Source: CAZART01 sp964487555 (GTDB lineage: Bacteria > Bacteroidota > Rhodothermia > Rhodothermales > VXPQ01). From it: a DNA stretch of 48,087 nt. Shown in pieces: positions 8,161 to 16,852 of this stretch. The stretch's first letter is position 1. Each line of letters opens with the position of its first letter. The stretch spans positions 1-48,087 of the forward strand of contig CAZART010000027.1 in the NCBI GenBank assembly GCA_964487555.1, in the 5' to 3' direction. The position numbers were made by a program, and so were the translations under genes. Below the pieces are notes generated by a model that worked only from the letters and a program-made list of their open reading frames with translations, did not search any database and was not told the DNA's origin.

Positions 8161-10269
8161 ATGACTCTCGTTGAGGCTTCGCACGAAGCGCTGGATCGAT
8201 TGGATGAAACCGATCTGTCCTCTTTATCGGAGAAGGCTGCGTCGGCTTTCGCGGCGAAGCTGCGCGAGCTTCTCCATGCGCACATCTATCGGTATCACGT
8301 GCTCGACGATCCCGTCATCACCGATCCGGAATATGATCGCCTCTTTCGCGGCCTTCAGGACCTGGAAAAGCTGCATCCTGGCCTGGTAACGCCTGATTCG
8401 CCGTCTCACCGCATCGGCGGCGGGGTCCTGGAGCGATTCGAAAAAGTCAGACATCCCGCCGCGTTGCTTTCGCTCGGGAATGCCTTTAACGAGGAAGAAG
8501 TTAAGGCGTGGTACGAGCGGTGCAGAAGGGGGCTCAGCAATCGGTTTGGGGATGACGTCCGCCCGGCCATAGTCTCGGAGCTAAAGCTCGACGGACTCGC
8601 TGTGGCGTTGACCTACGAGGACGGACAACTCGCCACTGGAGCTACACGTGGAAACGGGGTCGAGGGTGAGAACGTCACCGCCAACGTGCGGACGATTCCC
8701 ACCATCCCGCTGGCGATTCCCGCCGTCCGGAACGGAGTAACGATCCCTACGCGTATCGAAGTGCGTGGGGAAGTATACATCAAGAAAAGCGACTTTGAGA
8801 CGCTCAATGAACGTCAGGCGGCGGCCGGCGACAAACCGTACGCCAATCCTCGAAATGCGGCGGCGGGAAGCCTTCGACAGCTGGATCCGAGCATCACAGC
8901 CACGCGCCCGCTGACGTTCACGGCGTACGCCACGGGCCCGGTAGTCGGGGCCGACATCCCCGGATCCCAATACGAGCTCCTCGAGTGGCTCGCAACGCTC
9001 GGTTTCCCGGTCAACGATCACACCGAACGCGTGACGTCGATCGACGATGTCTTCCGGATCTACAATACATGGAGTGTTGAACGCGACGGTCTTGACTATG
9101 AGATCGACGGACTTGTGCTTAAGGTCGACGACTTCGATCAGCAAGAGGCGCTCGGTTTCGTCTCGAATGCGCCGCGCTGGGCGGTCGCCTTCAAATTTCC
9201 CGCTCGGGAGGCGACCACAAAACTCCTCAATATCGTCGTAAACGTAGGACGCACCGGCGCCATCAAGCCGGAAGCTGTTCTGGAGCCCGTGCCCATCGGC
9301 GGGGTGACCGTCTCTCAGGCGACGCTGCACAATGAAGACTACATCGTCGACCGCGATATTCGAATCGGTGACACGGTTATCGTCAAGCGCGCAGGCGACG
9401 TTATCCCACAGGTCATCAAATCGATCCCCGATGCACGGACCGGGCATGAAACGGTCTGGCGAATGCCTGATCGGTGCCCGGCGTGCCGCAATGAGCTCGT
9501 GCGCCTTCCAGACGAGGCCGACTATTACTGCGTTTCGGCCGAATGTCCGGCACAGTTTATCCGCCTCGTCGAGCACTTCGCCAGTCGTGGCGCCATGGAT
9601 ATCGAGGGTCTCGGATCAAAGCTTGCGATCGTCCTCGTCAAACGGGAGCTGGTCCACCACCTCTCGGACATCTATCGACTTTCCAGGCAGGACCTGCTTT
9701 CGCTCGAGAACTTCGGCGAAAAAAGAGCGGGCAATCTGATCGAGGGGATCGAAGCCTCCCGAAGCCGGCCACTTTCGCGGCTGATTTATGCGCTGGGTAT
9801 CCGGCACATCGGGCGAACGACGGCGGAGCTGCTCGTTGCCCGGTACGCGTCGATGGAGGCACTTTCGGATGCCGCCATCGAAGAGCTCGAATCGATTGAG
9901 GGGATCGGAACGGTGATTGCCGAAAGCGTGGTCGACTGGTTCAAAGTCGCGGACAACCGGAAGCTCGTGGCAGACCTCCGTGAGCTGGGCGTCAACACGA
10001 AACGACGGCCGGAAGAAGAGCCGCCCCCGGAAGGGGAGAGCGCCCTGGCCGGGAAGACCTTTGTGATCACCGGCTCGTTACCCACGTTGTCAAGAAAGGA
10101 CGCGGAGGCCCTCATTAAGCGGGCCGGAGGCCGCGTTACCGGCGGTGTCACCGGAAAAACCGATTTTGTCGTCGTCGGTGAAAATCCGGGATCAAAATTA
10201 GATCGAGCGGTCGAGCTCGATAGACGGCGGCTGACCGAAGAGGAGCTTCGGCGTCTCATCCAATCCTGA
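8161..10269 (+). CDS. ligA: NAD+-dependent DNA ligase LigA
   Basis: Seals 3'-OH/5'-phosphate nicks using NAD+ during replication and repair. At 702 residues it is slightly longer than E. coli LigA (671). The Ia domain is at the N-terminus (HIYRYHVLDDPVITDPEYD). The adenylation domain has nucleophile Lys142 in ELKLDGLAVAL and the TRGNG motif. The OB fold follows, then a four-Cys zinc site (Cys439, 442, 457 and 462), the helix-hairpin-helix region (LENFGEKRAGNLIEGIEASR, then SIEGIGTVIAESV) and a C-terminal BRCT domain from about 620 (LAGKTFVITGSLPTLSRKDA). All key residues are present. The ATG at 8161 sits immediately after TACTCTCCTTGT, which looks more like a promoter -7 element than a ribosome site, so a leaderless or very short-leader transcript is possible. 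Confidence 0.97.
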   Translation: MTLVEASHEALDRLDETDLSSLSEKAASAFAAKLRELLHAHIYRYHVLDDPVITDPEYDRLFRGLQDLEKLHPGLVTPDSPSHRIGGGVLERFEKVRHPAALLSLGNAFNEEEVKAWYERCRRGLSNRFGDDVRPAIVSELKLDGLAVALTYEDGQLATGATRGNGVEGENVTANVRTIPTIPLAIPAVRNGVTIPTRIEVRGEVYIKKSDFETLNERQAAAGDKPYANPRNAAAGSLRQLDPSITATRPLTFTAYATGPVVGADIPGSQYELLEWLATLGFPVNDHTERVTSIDDVFRIYNTWSVERDGLDYEIDGLVLKVDDFDQQEALGFVSNAPRWAVAFKFPAREATTKLLNIVVNVGRTGAIKPEAVLEPVPIGGVTVSQATLHNEDYIVDRDIRIGDTVIVKRAGDVIPQVIKSIPDARTGHETVWRMPDRCPACRNELVRLPDEADYYCVSAECPAQFIRLVEHFASRGAMDIEGLGSKLAIVLVKRELVHHLSDIYRLSRQDLLSLENFGEKRAGNLIEGIEASRSRPLSRLIYALGIRHIGRTTAELLVARYASMEALSDAAIEELESIEGIGTVIAESVVDWFKVADNRKLVADLRELGVNTKRRPEEEPPPEGESALAGKTFVITGSLPTLSRKDAEALIKRAGGRVTGGVTGKTDFVVVGENPGSKLDRAVELDRRRLTEEELRRLIQS

Positions 10270-10305
10270 TAATACAGCGCTGTTTCCCAACGTCGCCCAG
10301 ACGAC

Positions 10306-11835
10306 ATGCTCACCGGACTCGACTACGCCGTCATTCTGATCTACTTCGCCGGCGTCGCGGCCTTCGGCATTAAAGCCGGTGGGAAGCAGACGAGCACGAC
10401 CGATTATTTCCTGGGCGGCCGAGATATGCCGTGGTGGGCCGTCTGTTTCTCGGTGGTGGCCACCGAGACGAGTACGCTCACGGTCATCGGCATTCCCGCC
10501 GTCGCCTACGGGGGGGCGTTGACCTTCCTTCAGCTAACGTTCGGCTACATCATCGGCCGCATCATCGTCTCGATTCTCTTCCTGCCGCGCTACTACCGCG
10601 GTAATCTCTCAACGGCATACGCCTTTCTCGGTGATCGGTACGGAGATGGGATGCGTGGAACGGCATCCGTAACCTTTCTCGCCACGCGGTTGCTTGCCGA
10701 CGGCGTGCGCCTCTTCGCAACGGCCATCCCGCTGAAAGTCATTGCGGATTCGGCAGGTCTGGAAATGAGCTATTTCCAGATCATTGCGTTGATCGGTGTT
10801 GTAACGATTATCTACACCTACATAGGGGGCATCAAAGCCGTTGTGTGGATGGATGTCGTACAGATGCTCGTCTACGTCGGCGGCGCGATCGGCGCGGTGG
10901 CCGTGCTGCTCGGCCGCGTTCCAGCCGACTGGTGGACCGAGGCCGTCGCGGCCGGTAAGACGAATACGATCGACCTCGGACTCGGCCAGTCGATCTCCAT
11001 GTGGTTGACGCAGCCCTATACATTTCTCACCGCCGTCGTAGGCGGGGCCATTTTTTCCATGGCGTCGCACGGGACCGATCAACTCATCGTCCAGCGGCTT
11101 CTCGCGTGCCGAAACCTTCGCGACAGTCAAAAGGCCCTTATCGGCAGCGGAATTCTGGTGTTCATCCAGTTCGCTCTATTCTTGTTCGTAGGCTTGCTGC
11201 TGTGGTCCCATTACGGCGGGGCGCCGGTGGCCGATCTGGACCTCACTCGAGGCGACGAGATCTTCCCGAAATTCATTATCGAAGGCCTTCCGCCCGGGGT
11301 CTCGGGTCTGCTGCTCGCCGGCATTGTTGCCGCTGCCATGAGCACGCTTTCATCATCGCTGAACTCGCTGGCTTCGTCGTCCATGCTGGACCTCTACGAG
11401 CGGATCCGCGGCAAAGTGATCGAAGAGTCAAAGGCGCTTACGGTGTCGCGCCTCCTCACCCTCGTCTGGGGTGTGATCTTTATCTTCTTCGCGAATCTCT
11501 TTCAGAACCAGGAGAACCCCGTCGTCGAGCTCGGCCTTGCGATCGCGTCGTTTACCTACGGTGGATTGCTGGGCGTTTTCCTTCTCGGCCTCGTTAACCG
11601 GCACACGAATCAGGCCGATGCGGTCATCTCTTTTGTGGTGACGATTGCCCTCATGGTGTGGGTGATCTTTGCGGTATGGTACGGTCCCGAAGTCGGATGG
11701 ATCGTCGATCTCGCACCCTCCGAGGCCGTCATAGCGGAGCGGAACCTGCGGCCCATCGGATGGCCGTGGTATACCGTCATCGGCTCCGCCATCACTCTGG
11801 TAATAGGATCCTTGGTCGCGTTGCGGCATAGGTAG
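10306..11835 (+). CDS. Sodium:solute symporter (SSS/SLC5 family)
   Basis: A 509-residue transporter with about 13 membrane helices. Family marks include the N-terminal LDYAVILIYFAGVAAFGI, the loop TTDYFLGGRDMPWWAV, AVCFSVVATETSTLTVIGIP, the internal FSMASHGTDQLIVQRLLACR and GLLLAGIVAAAMSTLSSSLN, the last being the segment lining the second sodium site. Members couple Na+ entry to uptake of sugars, amino acids, sialic acid or other organic solutes. The substrate cannot be assigned and no catabolic gene sits beside it. It starts 36 bases after ligA on the same strand, so the two may share a transcript without sharing function. Length and helix count are normal for the family. Confidence 0.93.
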   Translation: MLTGLDYAVILIYFAGVAAFGIKAGGKQTSTTDYFLGGRDMPWWAVCFSVVATETSTLTVIGIPAVAYGGALTFLQLTFGYIIGRIIVSILFLPRYYRGNLSTAYAFLGDRYGDGMRGTASVTFLATRLLADGVRLFATAIPLKVIADSAGLEMSYFQIIALIGVVTIIYTYIGGIKAVVWMDVVQMLVYVGGAIGAVAVLLGRVPADWWTEAVAAGKTNTIDLGLGQSISMWLTQPYTFLTAVVGGAIFSMASHGTDQLIVQRLLACRNLRDSQKALIGSGILVFIQFALFLFVGLLLWSHYGGAPVADLDLTRGDEIFPKFIIEGLPPGVSGLLLAGIVAAAMSTLSSSLNSLASSSMLDLYERIRGKVIEESKALTVSRLLTLVWGVIFIFFANLFQNQENPVVELGLAIASFTYGGLLGVFLLGLVNRHTNQADAVISFVVTIALMVWVIFAVWYGPEVGWIVDLAPSEAVIAERNLRPIGWPWYTVIGSAITLVIGSLVALRHR

Positions 11836-11917
11836 CCTGTGTTTAGCTTGGGATGCATGGCGCCCTGGATAGCATCTCGACGCCGCGAATAGCGCCGCCG
11901 GACAACGTAGTTCACTT

Positions 11918-14770
11918 ATGGGACTGTTCGAAAAAATCGGCCTGGGTCGGAAGAAACCGCGCCCCGTCGGGCAGAAGCTCGAGACAGGCCGAGAATCCAC
12001 CCGTCGTGCCGGGCACGCGAACTGGACCTATAAGGTCGGAATACTTCTCGTTCTCGTCGCGCTCACCCTGGCCGCATTTCCTCGGGGCGATCTGTATCAA
12101 TACACGGTTCAGGTTGGGGAGGAATGGCGTCAGGAAGACCTGACGGCGCCCTTCGATTTCCCCATTTACAAGTCGGCGGAAACGATGGAAACCGAGCGCG
12201 CGGATGTGCGCCGCCGCACCCCGCCCTATTTCATGGAGATCGTGGATGCGCAGGAACGCATGGCGGCGAACAGAGACACCGTCGCGCAACACCTGCTTCG
12301 CGTATTCGAAGCCTACGAAAGCTACCAGCTCAACAAGCTCCGCGGGCGAACGGCGGAAGCGCATGCGGATTCGCTGACCTACCTCGAGCGCCGACGCGAC
12401 GCTCGCCTCAAGGCCACTCCTGAGCAGTGGCGAATGCTCGTGGATTCGTATGCGGCCCGTGTTCCCGAGCTGCCGCAGTCGTCCCGTGAGCCGCCGCAAG
12501 GCCCACGGTTGGACGAGCGGCTCCTGGCTGATGCCTGGGAGCTTGGCACGCAGCTTCTGAACGTCGGGGTCATGGACGTGACGATCGATAGCGTCCACGC
12601 CGAGCAGGTGTTCATCCGAAACCAGAACGAGCACAGCGAGCGCGCCAAAAACAAGGACAGTCTGTATGGGCTGAACGAAGCCTATACGTATGCGCAGCGG
12701 CAGTTTCAGCAGATGTACGACGAGCGGCCGGATGTTGCGAGCCTGGGGACGGGGTTTTTCCGCGCCATTTTCGTGCCGTCGCTAAGCTATATGCGAGGGG
12801 AGACGGTGCGTGAATGGCAGCGACTCGAGAGCCGCATATCCGTGACCCGCGGAAAGGTTAGCGAAGGGGAGATGATCGTCGAGAAGGGCCAGCGGGTCAC
12901 CGAAGAGATCCGGCGTAAGTTAATGTCGCTTGAGCAGGCCCGCCGGGAAGCCGGAGGCGACGACATTCTGTGGAGGGTCGTACTCGGGCAAATCCTGATT
13001 TCCCTGGCGACCTACTTTATCTTTTTCCTTTATCTCTATTTGCTGCGGCGGCCGATTTTCGACGACAACAGGAAGATCATGCTGCTGGCCATTCTTTTTT
13101 CCGGCATCATAGGCCTTTTCGCCGTAGCGATACGCGTCGAGACGCTGGCCATGTATATCGTACCCGTGGCGATTGCCCCCGTGTTGTTTACGGTCATGTT
13201 CGATTCGCGGGTCGGTCTCTTCGGAGCTCTGACGCTGTCTCTTATTGGCGGCATTCTGCTCAACTACGATTTTGAGTTCGCGTTTGCGACGATTTTCGCA
13301 TCGACACTGGGCGTCTTTTCCGTTCGCGACATCCGGAATCGCGGCCAATTCTTCATCAGTGCGGGCCTGGTGTTTCTTGGCTACGTTGTCGTCATCGGCT
13401 CCACAGCGATCTATTTTGGTGCACCGCGCGATCTTTTCCTAGCGGATCTTCTGCTGGTCGGCGTAAACTCGTTCCTGCTCATTATGGCTTATCCGCTGTT
13501 GTGGGTATTTGAGCGAGCCTTCGATATCACGACCGACCTTTCGTTGCTCGAATTATCAGATACCAATCGGCCGCTCTTGAAGGAGCTTTCGATGCGGGCG
13601 CCAGGCACGTTTAATCACTCGCTGCAGGTCGCCAATTTGGCCGAGGCCGCGGCGGATGCCGTCGGAGCCAATGCACTTCTCACGCGGGTCGGGGCCCTTT
13701 ACCACGACATCGGAAAGATGCTCAAGCCGGAGTACTTCGTCGAGAATCAGAGGCCGGGTACGAACCCGCACACGCAATTGAAGCCGCGCATGAGCGCACT
13801 GATCATCGCAAGCCACGTCAAGGAAGGTCTTGAGATGGGGCGGCAGTATAATTTGCCGCAGCGTGTGCTGGACTTCATACCCATGCACCACGGGACCACC
13901 CGGATCGAATTCTTCTATCGAAAAGCGCTTGATCAGCGTAACGACGGCGATCCGGAAATCCTCGAATCCGAGTTTCGGTACCCGGGACCTCGCGCCGACT
14001 CGAAAGAAACGGGTATCTTGATGCTCGCGGACTCCATTGAAGCGGCCAGCCGAAGTCTCTCGGATCCGACGCACAAACGGCTCGAGACGCTCATCGACAT
14101 GATCTTCAAGGCCCGCACGGAAGATGGACAGCTCGACAAGACCGATCTAACGTTTCGCGATCTGACCCAAATAAAGGAGACGTTTCTCTCCATGCTCCTG
14201 GGCATCTACCATGTGCGAGTGAAATATCCGGGGCAGAAAGAGAGCGAAGAAGCATCCGACGCTGCGCAGCGAGAAAGCGAACAACACGCGCCGAACGCGC
14301 CGCCCGCAGCGCGCGGTACGATGGACGACATCCGAGAGCAAGGCGTCTACGGGACAATGGAGCAAAGTGTGACGCCGCCGCCTGGTGATGATACGATCGA
14401 ACGCTCGCTAAATCCCTCGCAGAAGCACGATGATCATTCATCGCCGGAAGCCGAGCACGAGCAGGCTGCTACACCGCCCGAATCAGGTGGACGCTCCGAC
14501 CCCGTGCTTCTCGACGACGACGTACTGGACGCGGCGGCCGAAGAGCGGGAGGCCAACAAGACTGGGAGTGGTGACGCCCCCAGCGATGAGGAAATCGAAA
14601 ACCGCGCGCGAAACAGCGGCGTGGGGCTACAGGAAAACGGGGATATGCGAGCCGGTGGCGATGAAGCCGATGGTAAAGCTCCCGCGGCGGAAACTGACGA
14701 TACGGTGGCCTCCAACGGTGACGGCGCCGCCGAGGAAGCCGAGATTGATGACGAGAAGAAAGAAGAATAG
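11918..14770 (+). CDS. PgpH-like 7TM-HD phosphohydrolase with long acidic tail
   Basis: A 950-residue protein of the 7TMR-HD family. There is a first membrane helix near residues 35-55, a large extracytoplasmic 7TMR-HDED domain (about 60-345), seven helices (about 350-545) and a cytoplasmic HD domain. In the HD domain the metal dyad is His596-Asp597 in YHDIGKMLKPEYF, with IIASHVKEGL and MHHGTTRIEFF adding further ligands. Characterised members (Listeria PgpH) hydrolyse cyclic di-AMP, so a second-messenger phosphodiesterase role is likely. The last 180 or so residues (from about 770) are unlike the family: strongly acidic, rich in Glu, Asp, Ala and Gly, and apparently disordered. The gene follows the SSS symporter after 82 bases and converges with the GntR gene, with 19 bases between stops. 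Confidence 0.92.
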   Translation: MGLFEKIGLGRKKPRPVGQKLETGRESTRRAGHANWTYKVGILLVLVALTLAAFPRGDLYQYTVQVGEEWRQEDLTAPFDFPIYKSAETMETERADVRRRTPPYFMEIVDAQERMAANRDTVAQHLLRVFEAYESYQLNKLRGRTAEAHADSLTYLERRRDARLKATPEQWRMLVDSYAARVPELPQSSREPPQGPRLDERLLADAWELGTQLLNVGVMDVTIDSVHAEQVFIRNQNEHSERAKNKDSLYGLNEAYTYAQRQFQQMYDERPDVASLGTGFFRAIFVPSLSYMRGETVREWQRLESRISVTRGKVSEGEMIVEKGQRVTEEIRRKLMSLEQARREAGGDDILWRVVLGQILISLATYFIFFLYLYLLRRPIFDDNRKIMLLAILFSGIIGLFAVAIRVETLAMYIVPVAIAPVLFTVMFDSRVGLFGALTLSLIGGILLNYDFEFAFATIFASTLGVFSVRDIRNRGQFFISAGLVFLGYVVVIGSTAIYFGAPRDLFLADLLLVGVNSFLLIMAYPLLWVFERAFDITTDLSLLELSDTNRPLLKELSMRAPGTFNHSLQVANLAEAAADAVGANALLTRVGALYHDIGKMLKPEYFVENQRPGTNPHTQLKPRMSALIIASHVKEGLEMGRQYNLPQRVLDFIPMHHGTTRIEFFYRKALDQRNDGDPEILESEFRYPGPRADSKETGILMLADSIEAASRSLSDPTHKRLETLIDMIFKARTEDGQLDKTDLTFRDLTQIKETFLSMLLGIYHVRVKYPGQKESEEASDAAQRESEQHAPNAPPAARGTMDDIREQGVYGTMEQSVTPPPGDDTIERSLNPSQKHDDHSSPEAEHEQAATPPESGGRSDPVLLDDDVLDAAAEEREANKTGSGDAPSDEEIENRARNSGVGLQENGDMRAGGDEADGKAPAAETDDTVASNGDGAAEEAEIDDEKKEE

Positions 14771-14789
14771 TCCTCACCGCGACGGCAAC

Positions 14790-15710
14790 TCACCCAGGCA
14801 CGGCCTGCCGAATCGCTGCCAGTGATTCGTTCGTAACGACGGGATTAAGCGCCACATGTCGGTCCGTGTCGCGAAGAAAGCTGAGAAGGCGCCTTTTGCA
14901 CGCCGGTGAATAGGCGATCAGATCCGTTTGGCCGACGAGCTGTTCAATATGCTTGGCACTCTGGTCCACAGACGCCGCCAGCATCTGACCCGCGAACGAA
15001 GTGAGGTCCCGCAATTCCGCGGTTAGCGGCCGAATAGCATCCGCATAGCGCGTGACTACGCCAAGCGTCTGGTCGTCCAGCAGTTTTGCGATCTGCTCCA
15101 GCGCATTCGGGTTGATGTACGTGACGATGCCTACGACGTCTGTTCTCGGCAGCGTCGTCATCACTGCCTGAAGATTCGCGTGCGGCGTAAAGATGAAATC
15201 CGCATCCTGATGGCGCCCGAGGTCGTCAAGCGTCGAGGCGACCACGGTCTGCTGGAGATTCAGCTGAATCTGCGCGGCACATAGATCGGCCATCTCCTGG
15301 AAAGGCAGTGCGGCGATCAGCTTGTGACGGGGCCACGGTGTCTCGAGCAGCGCGGTCTGCTCCTGAAACAGATAGTCGATCTCGACTTCCGAAAGGCCGA
15401 GTCCGATCAGGCGCTGGAGGGCATCCTGAACGACGGCCGCGCCGTGCTCCATCCGTTCGCTCTTGCTTGGCGGCAGGCGCTCTCGAACGAAGAACCCGCT
15501 GCCGCGCCTTGATTCGAGGAGGCCCTCACGCTCGAGTTGCTGGTATACCTTGCGAACCGTATGGAATGAAATATCGAGCTGCTCGGCCAGCTTGCGAGTC
15601 GACGGAAGCGTGTCCTGAACCTTGTAAAATCCGCTCGCAATCCGAAAGCGAATCTGCTCCAGAAGCTGCTCCTGAATGGAGGTTCTTGAAGACCGGTCGA
15701 TCGTGATCAT
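14790..15710 (-). CDS. GntR-type transcriptional regulator with an unassigned effector domain
   Basis: A 306-residue regulator. Residues 1-75 are a GntR winged helix: TSIQEQLLEQIRFRIASGFY, then LPSTRKLAEQLDISFHTVRK and VYQQLEREGLLESRRGSGFF, with the wing in the last part. The remaining 230 residues do not show the usual FCD, UTRA or aminotransferase patterns. They alternate strands and helices (ADFIFTPHANLQAVM, GIVTYINPNALEQIAKLL, TLGVVTRYADAIRPL, TDLIAYSPACKRRL) in a way that suggests a Rossmann-like or periplasmic-binding-like fold, but I cannot name it. It begins 3 bases after the moxR stop on the same strand, so the two are almost certainly cotranscribed, and it may regulate its own operon. 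Confidence 0.88.
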   Translation of the reverse strand: MITIDRSSRTSIQEQLLEQIRFRIASGFYKVQDTLPSTRKLAEQLDISFHTVRKVYQQLEREGLLESRRGSGFFVRERLPPSKSERMEHGAAVVQDALQRLIGLGLSEVEIDYLFQEQTALLETPWPRHKLIAALPFQEMADLCAAQIQLNLQQTVVASTLDDLGRHQDADFIFTPHANLQAVMTTLPRTDVVGIVTYINPNALEQIAKLLDDQTLGVVTRYADAIRPLTAELRDLTSFAGQMLAASVDQSAKHIEQLVGQTDLIAYSPACKRRLLSFLRDTDRHVALNPVVTNESLAAIRQAVPG

Positions 15711-15713
15711 GGC

Positions 15714-16730
15714 TCAGTCCGAGCCGATCGCCTTGGCTTCCTTGAGGAGACGATCAATAATGTTGACGGTAGTCACGCCGTCGGCCTCCGCGTTGAAGTT
15801 GGCCACGATGCGGTGGCGGAGGACCGGTACCGCCATACGCCGCACATCCGCCACGAGCGGTGTGAGACGTCCGTCTAGAACGGCAAGCGCCTTCGCCCCG
15901 AGGATCAGGTACTGGGAAGCACGTGGTCCGGCACCATAGCTGAGATAGTTCGTTACGAAATCAGGTGCACCGTCGCGACCGGGCCGCGTACGACCGACGA
16001 GCCGAACGGCATATTCGATGACGTGGTCGGCGACCGGAACCTGCCGAATGAACTCCTGATATTCCAGCAGCTCTTCCGCTTCCATGACCGGTCTCACCTC
16101 GACCCGGCGGGCACTTGTAGTGCTGCGCACTACCTCGACTTCTTGATCGAATTCCGGATAATCCAACCACAGATTTAGCATGAAACGGTCGAGCTGCGCT
16201 TCCGGCAGAGGGTAGGTTCCTTCCTGCTCAATAGGGTTTTGCGTCGCAAGCACGAAGAACGGCGCGCCCAGCGAGTGCGTCTGGCCGGCGGCCGTGACGC
16301 GATGCTCCTGCATGGCTTCCAGAAGAGCGGCCTGCGTCTTCGGCGGCGTCCGATTGATTTCGTCGGCCAACACGACATTGGCAAAAATGGGTCCGCGAAC
16401 GAATCTGAAGGCGCGGCGGCCTGTCGTCGTGTCCTCTTCGATGATTTCAGTCCCTGTGATGTCGCTCGGCATCAGGTCCGGTGTGAACTGAATCCGGCTG
16501 AATTTGAGATCCGTGGCTTCTGCCAGCGTTCGGACGAGCAGCGTTTTGGCGAGTCCCGGAACGCCGATCAGCAGCACATGCCCACGCGACAAGAGGCAGA
16601 CGAACACGTGTTCAACGATCTCATCTTGCCCCACGATGACCTTACCGACTTCACTGCGAAGGCGGCGATAGGCGTCGCGCAAGGCACCGAGAACCTCGGG
16701 TTCCGAAGGGATGGGCTCTGTTTGTGGCAT
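15714..16730 (-). CDS. MoxR-type AAA+ ATPase
   Basis: A 338-residue AAA+ ATPase of the MoxR family: Walker A GVPGLAKTLL, the FTPDLMPSDITG block, Walker B VVLADEINRTPPKTQ, sensor ATQNPIEQEGTYPLPEAQLD with the arginine of DRFML, and the C-terminal lid domain (DFVTNYLSYGAGPRASQYLI, then HRIVANFNAEADG). MoxR proteins act as chaperone-like motors, normally encoded with a DUF58 protein and VWA-domain proteins. None of these is adjacent here; the next gene is a GntR regulator after 3 bases. The client is therefore unknown. A 21-base tandem repeat lies directly upstream of the ATG. Confidence 0.95.
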   Translation of the reverse strand: MPQTEPIPSEPEVLGALRDAYRRLRSEVGKVIVGQDEIVEHVFVCLLSRGHVLLIGVPGLAKTLLVRTLAEATDLKFSRIQFTPDLMPSDITGTEIIEEDTTTGRRAFRFVRGPIFANVVLADEINRTPPKTQAALLEAMQEHRVTAAGQTHSLGAPFFVLATQNPIEQEGTYPLPEAQLDRFMLNLWLDYPEFDQEVEVVRSTTSARRVEVRPVMEAEELLEYQEFIRQVPVADHVIEYAVRLVGRTRPGRDGAPDFVTNYLSYGAGPRASQYLILGAKALAVLDGRLTPLVADVRRMAVPVLRHRIVANFNAEADGVTTVNIIDRLLKEAKAIGSD

Positions 16731-16737
16731 GAAATAC

Positions 16738-16800
16738 TTAGCTCGTACACATAGATAATTAGCTCGTAGACACAGACAATTAGTTCCTACACCCAGACAA
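16738..16800. repeat. 21-base tandem repeat, three copies, in the moxR leader
   Basis: Three exactly abutting 21-base units (16738-16758, 16759-16779, 16780-16800) occupy the leader of moxR, ending 8 bases from its start codon. Plus-strand units begin TTAG and share CTCGTA or CCTAC and AGACAA or AGATAA cores. On the minus strand the proximal unit contains a four-codon frame (MCTS, 16752-16738) whose TAA lies 7 bases before the moxR ATG. Confidence 0.92.
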
Positions 16801-16852
16801 AAGGAGTCGACGTTCGGCGATCAAGATGCAGACGGCGCTGTCGAGACGACGG

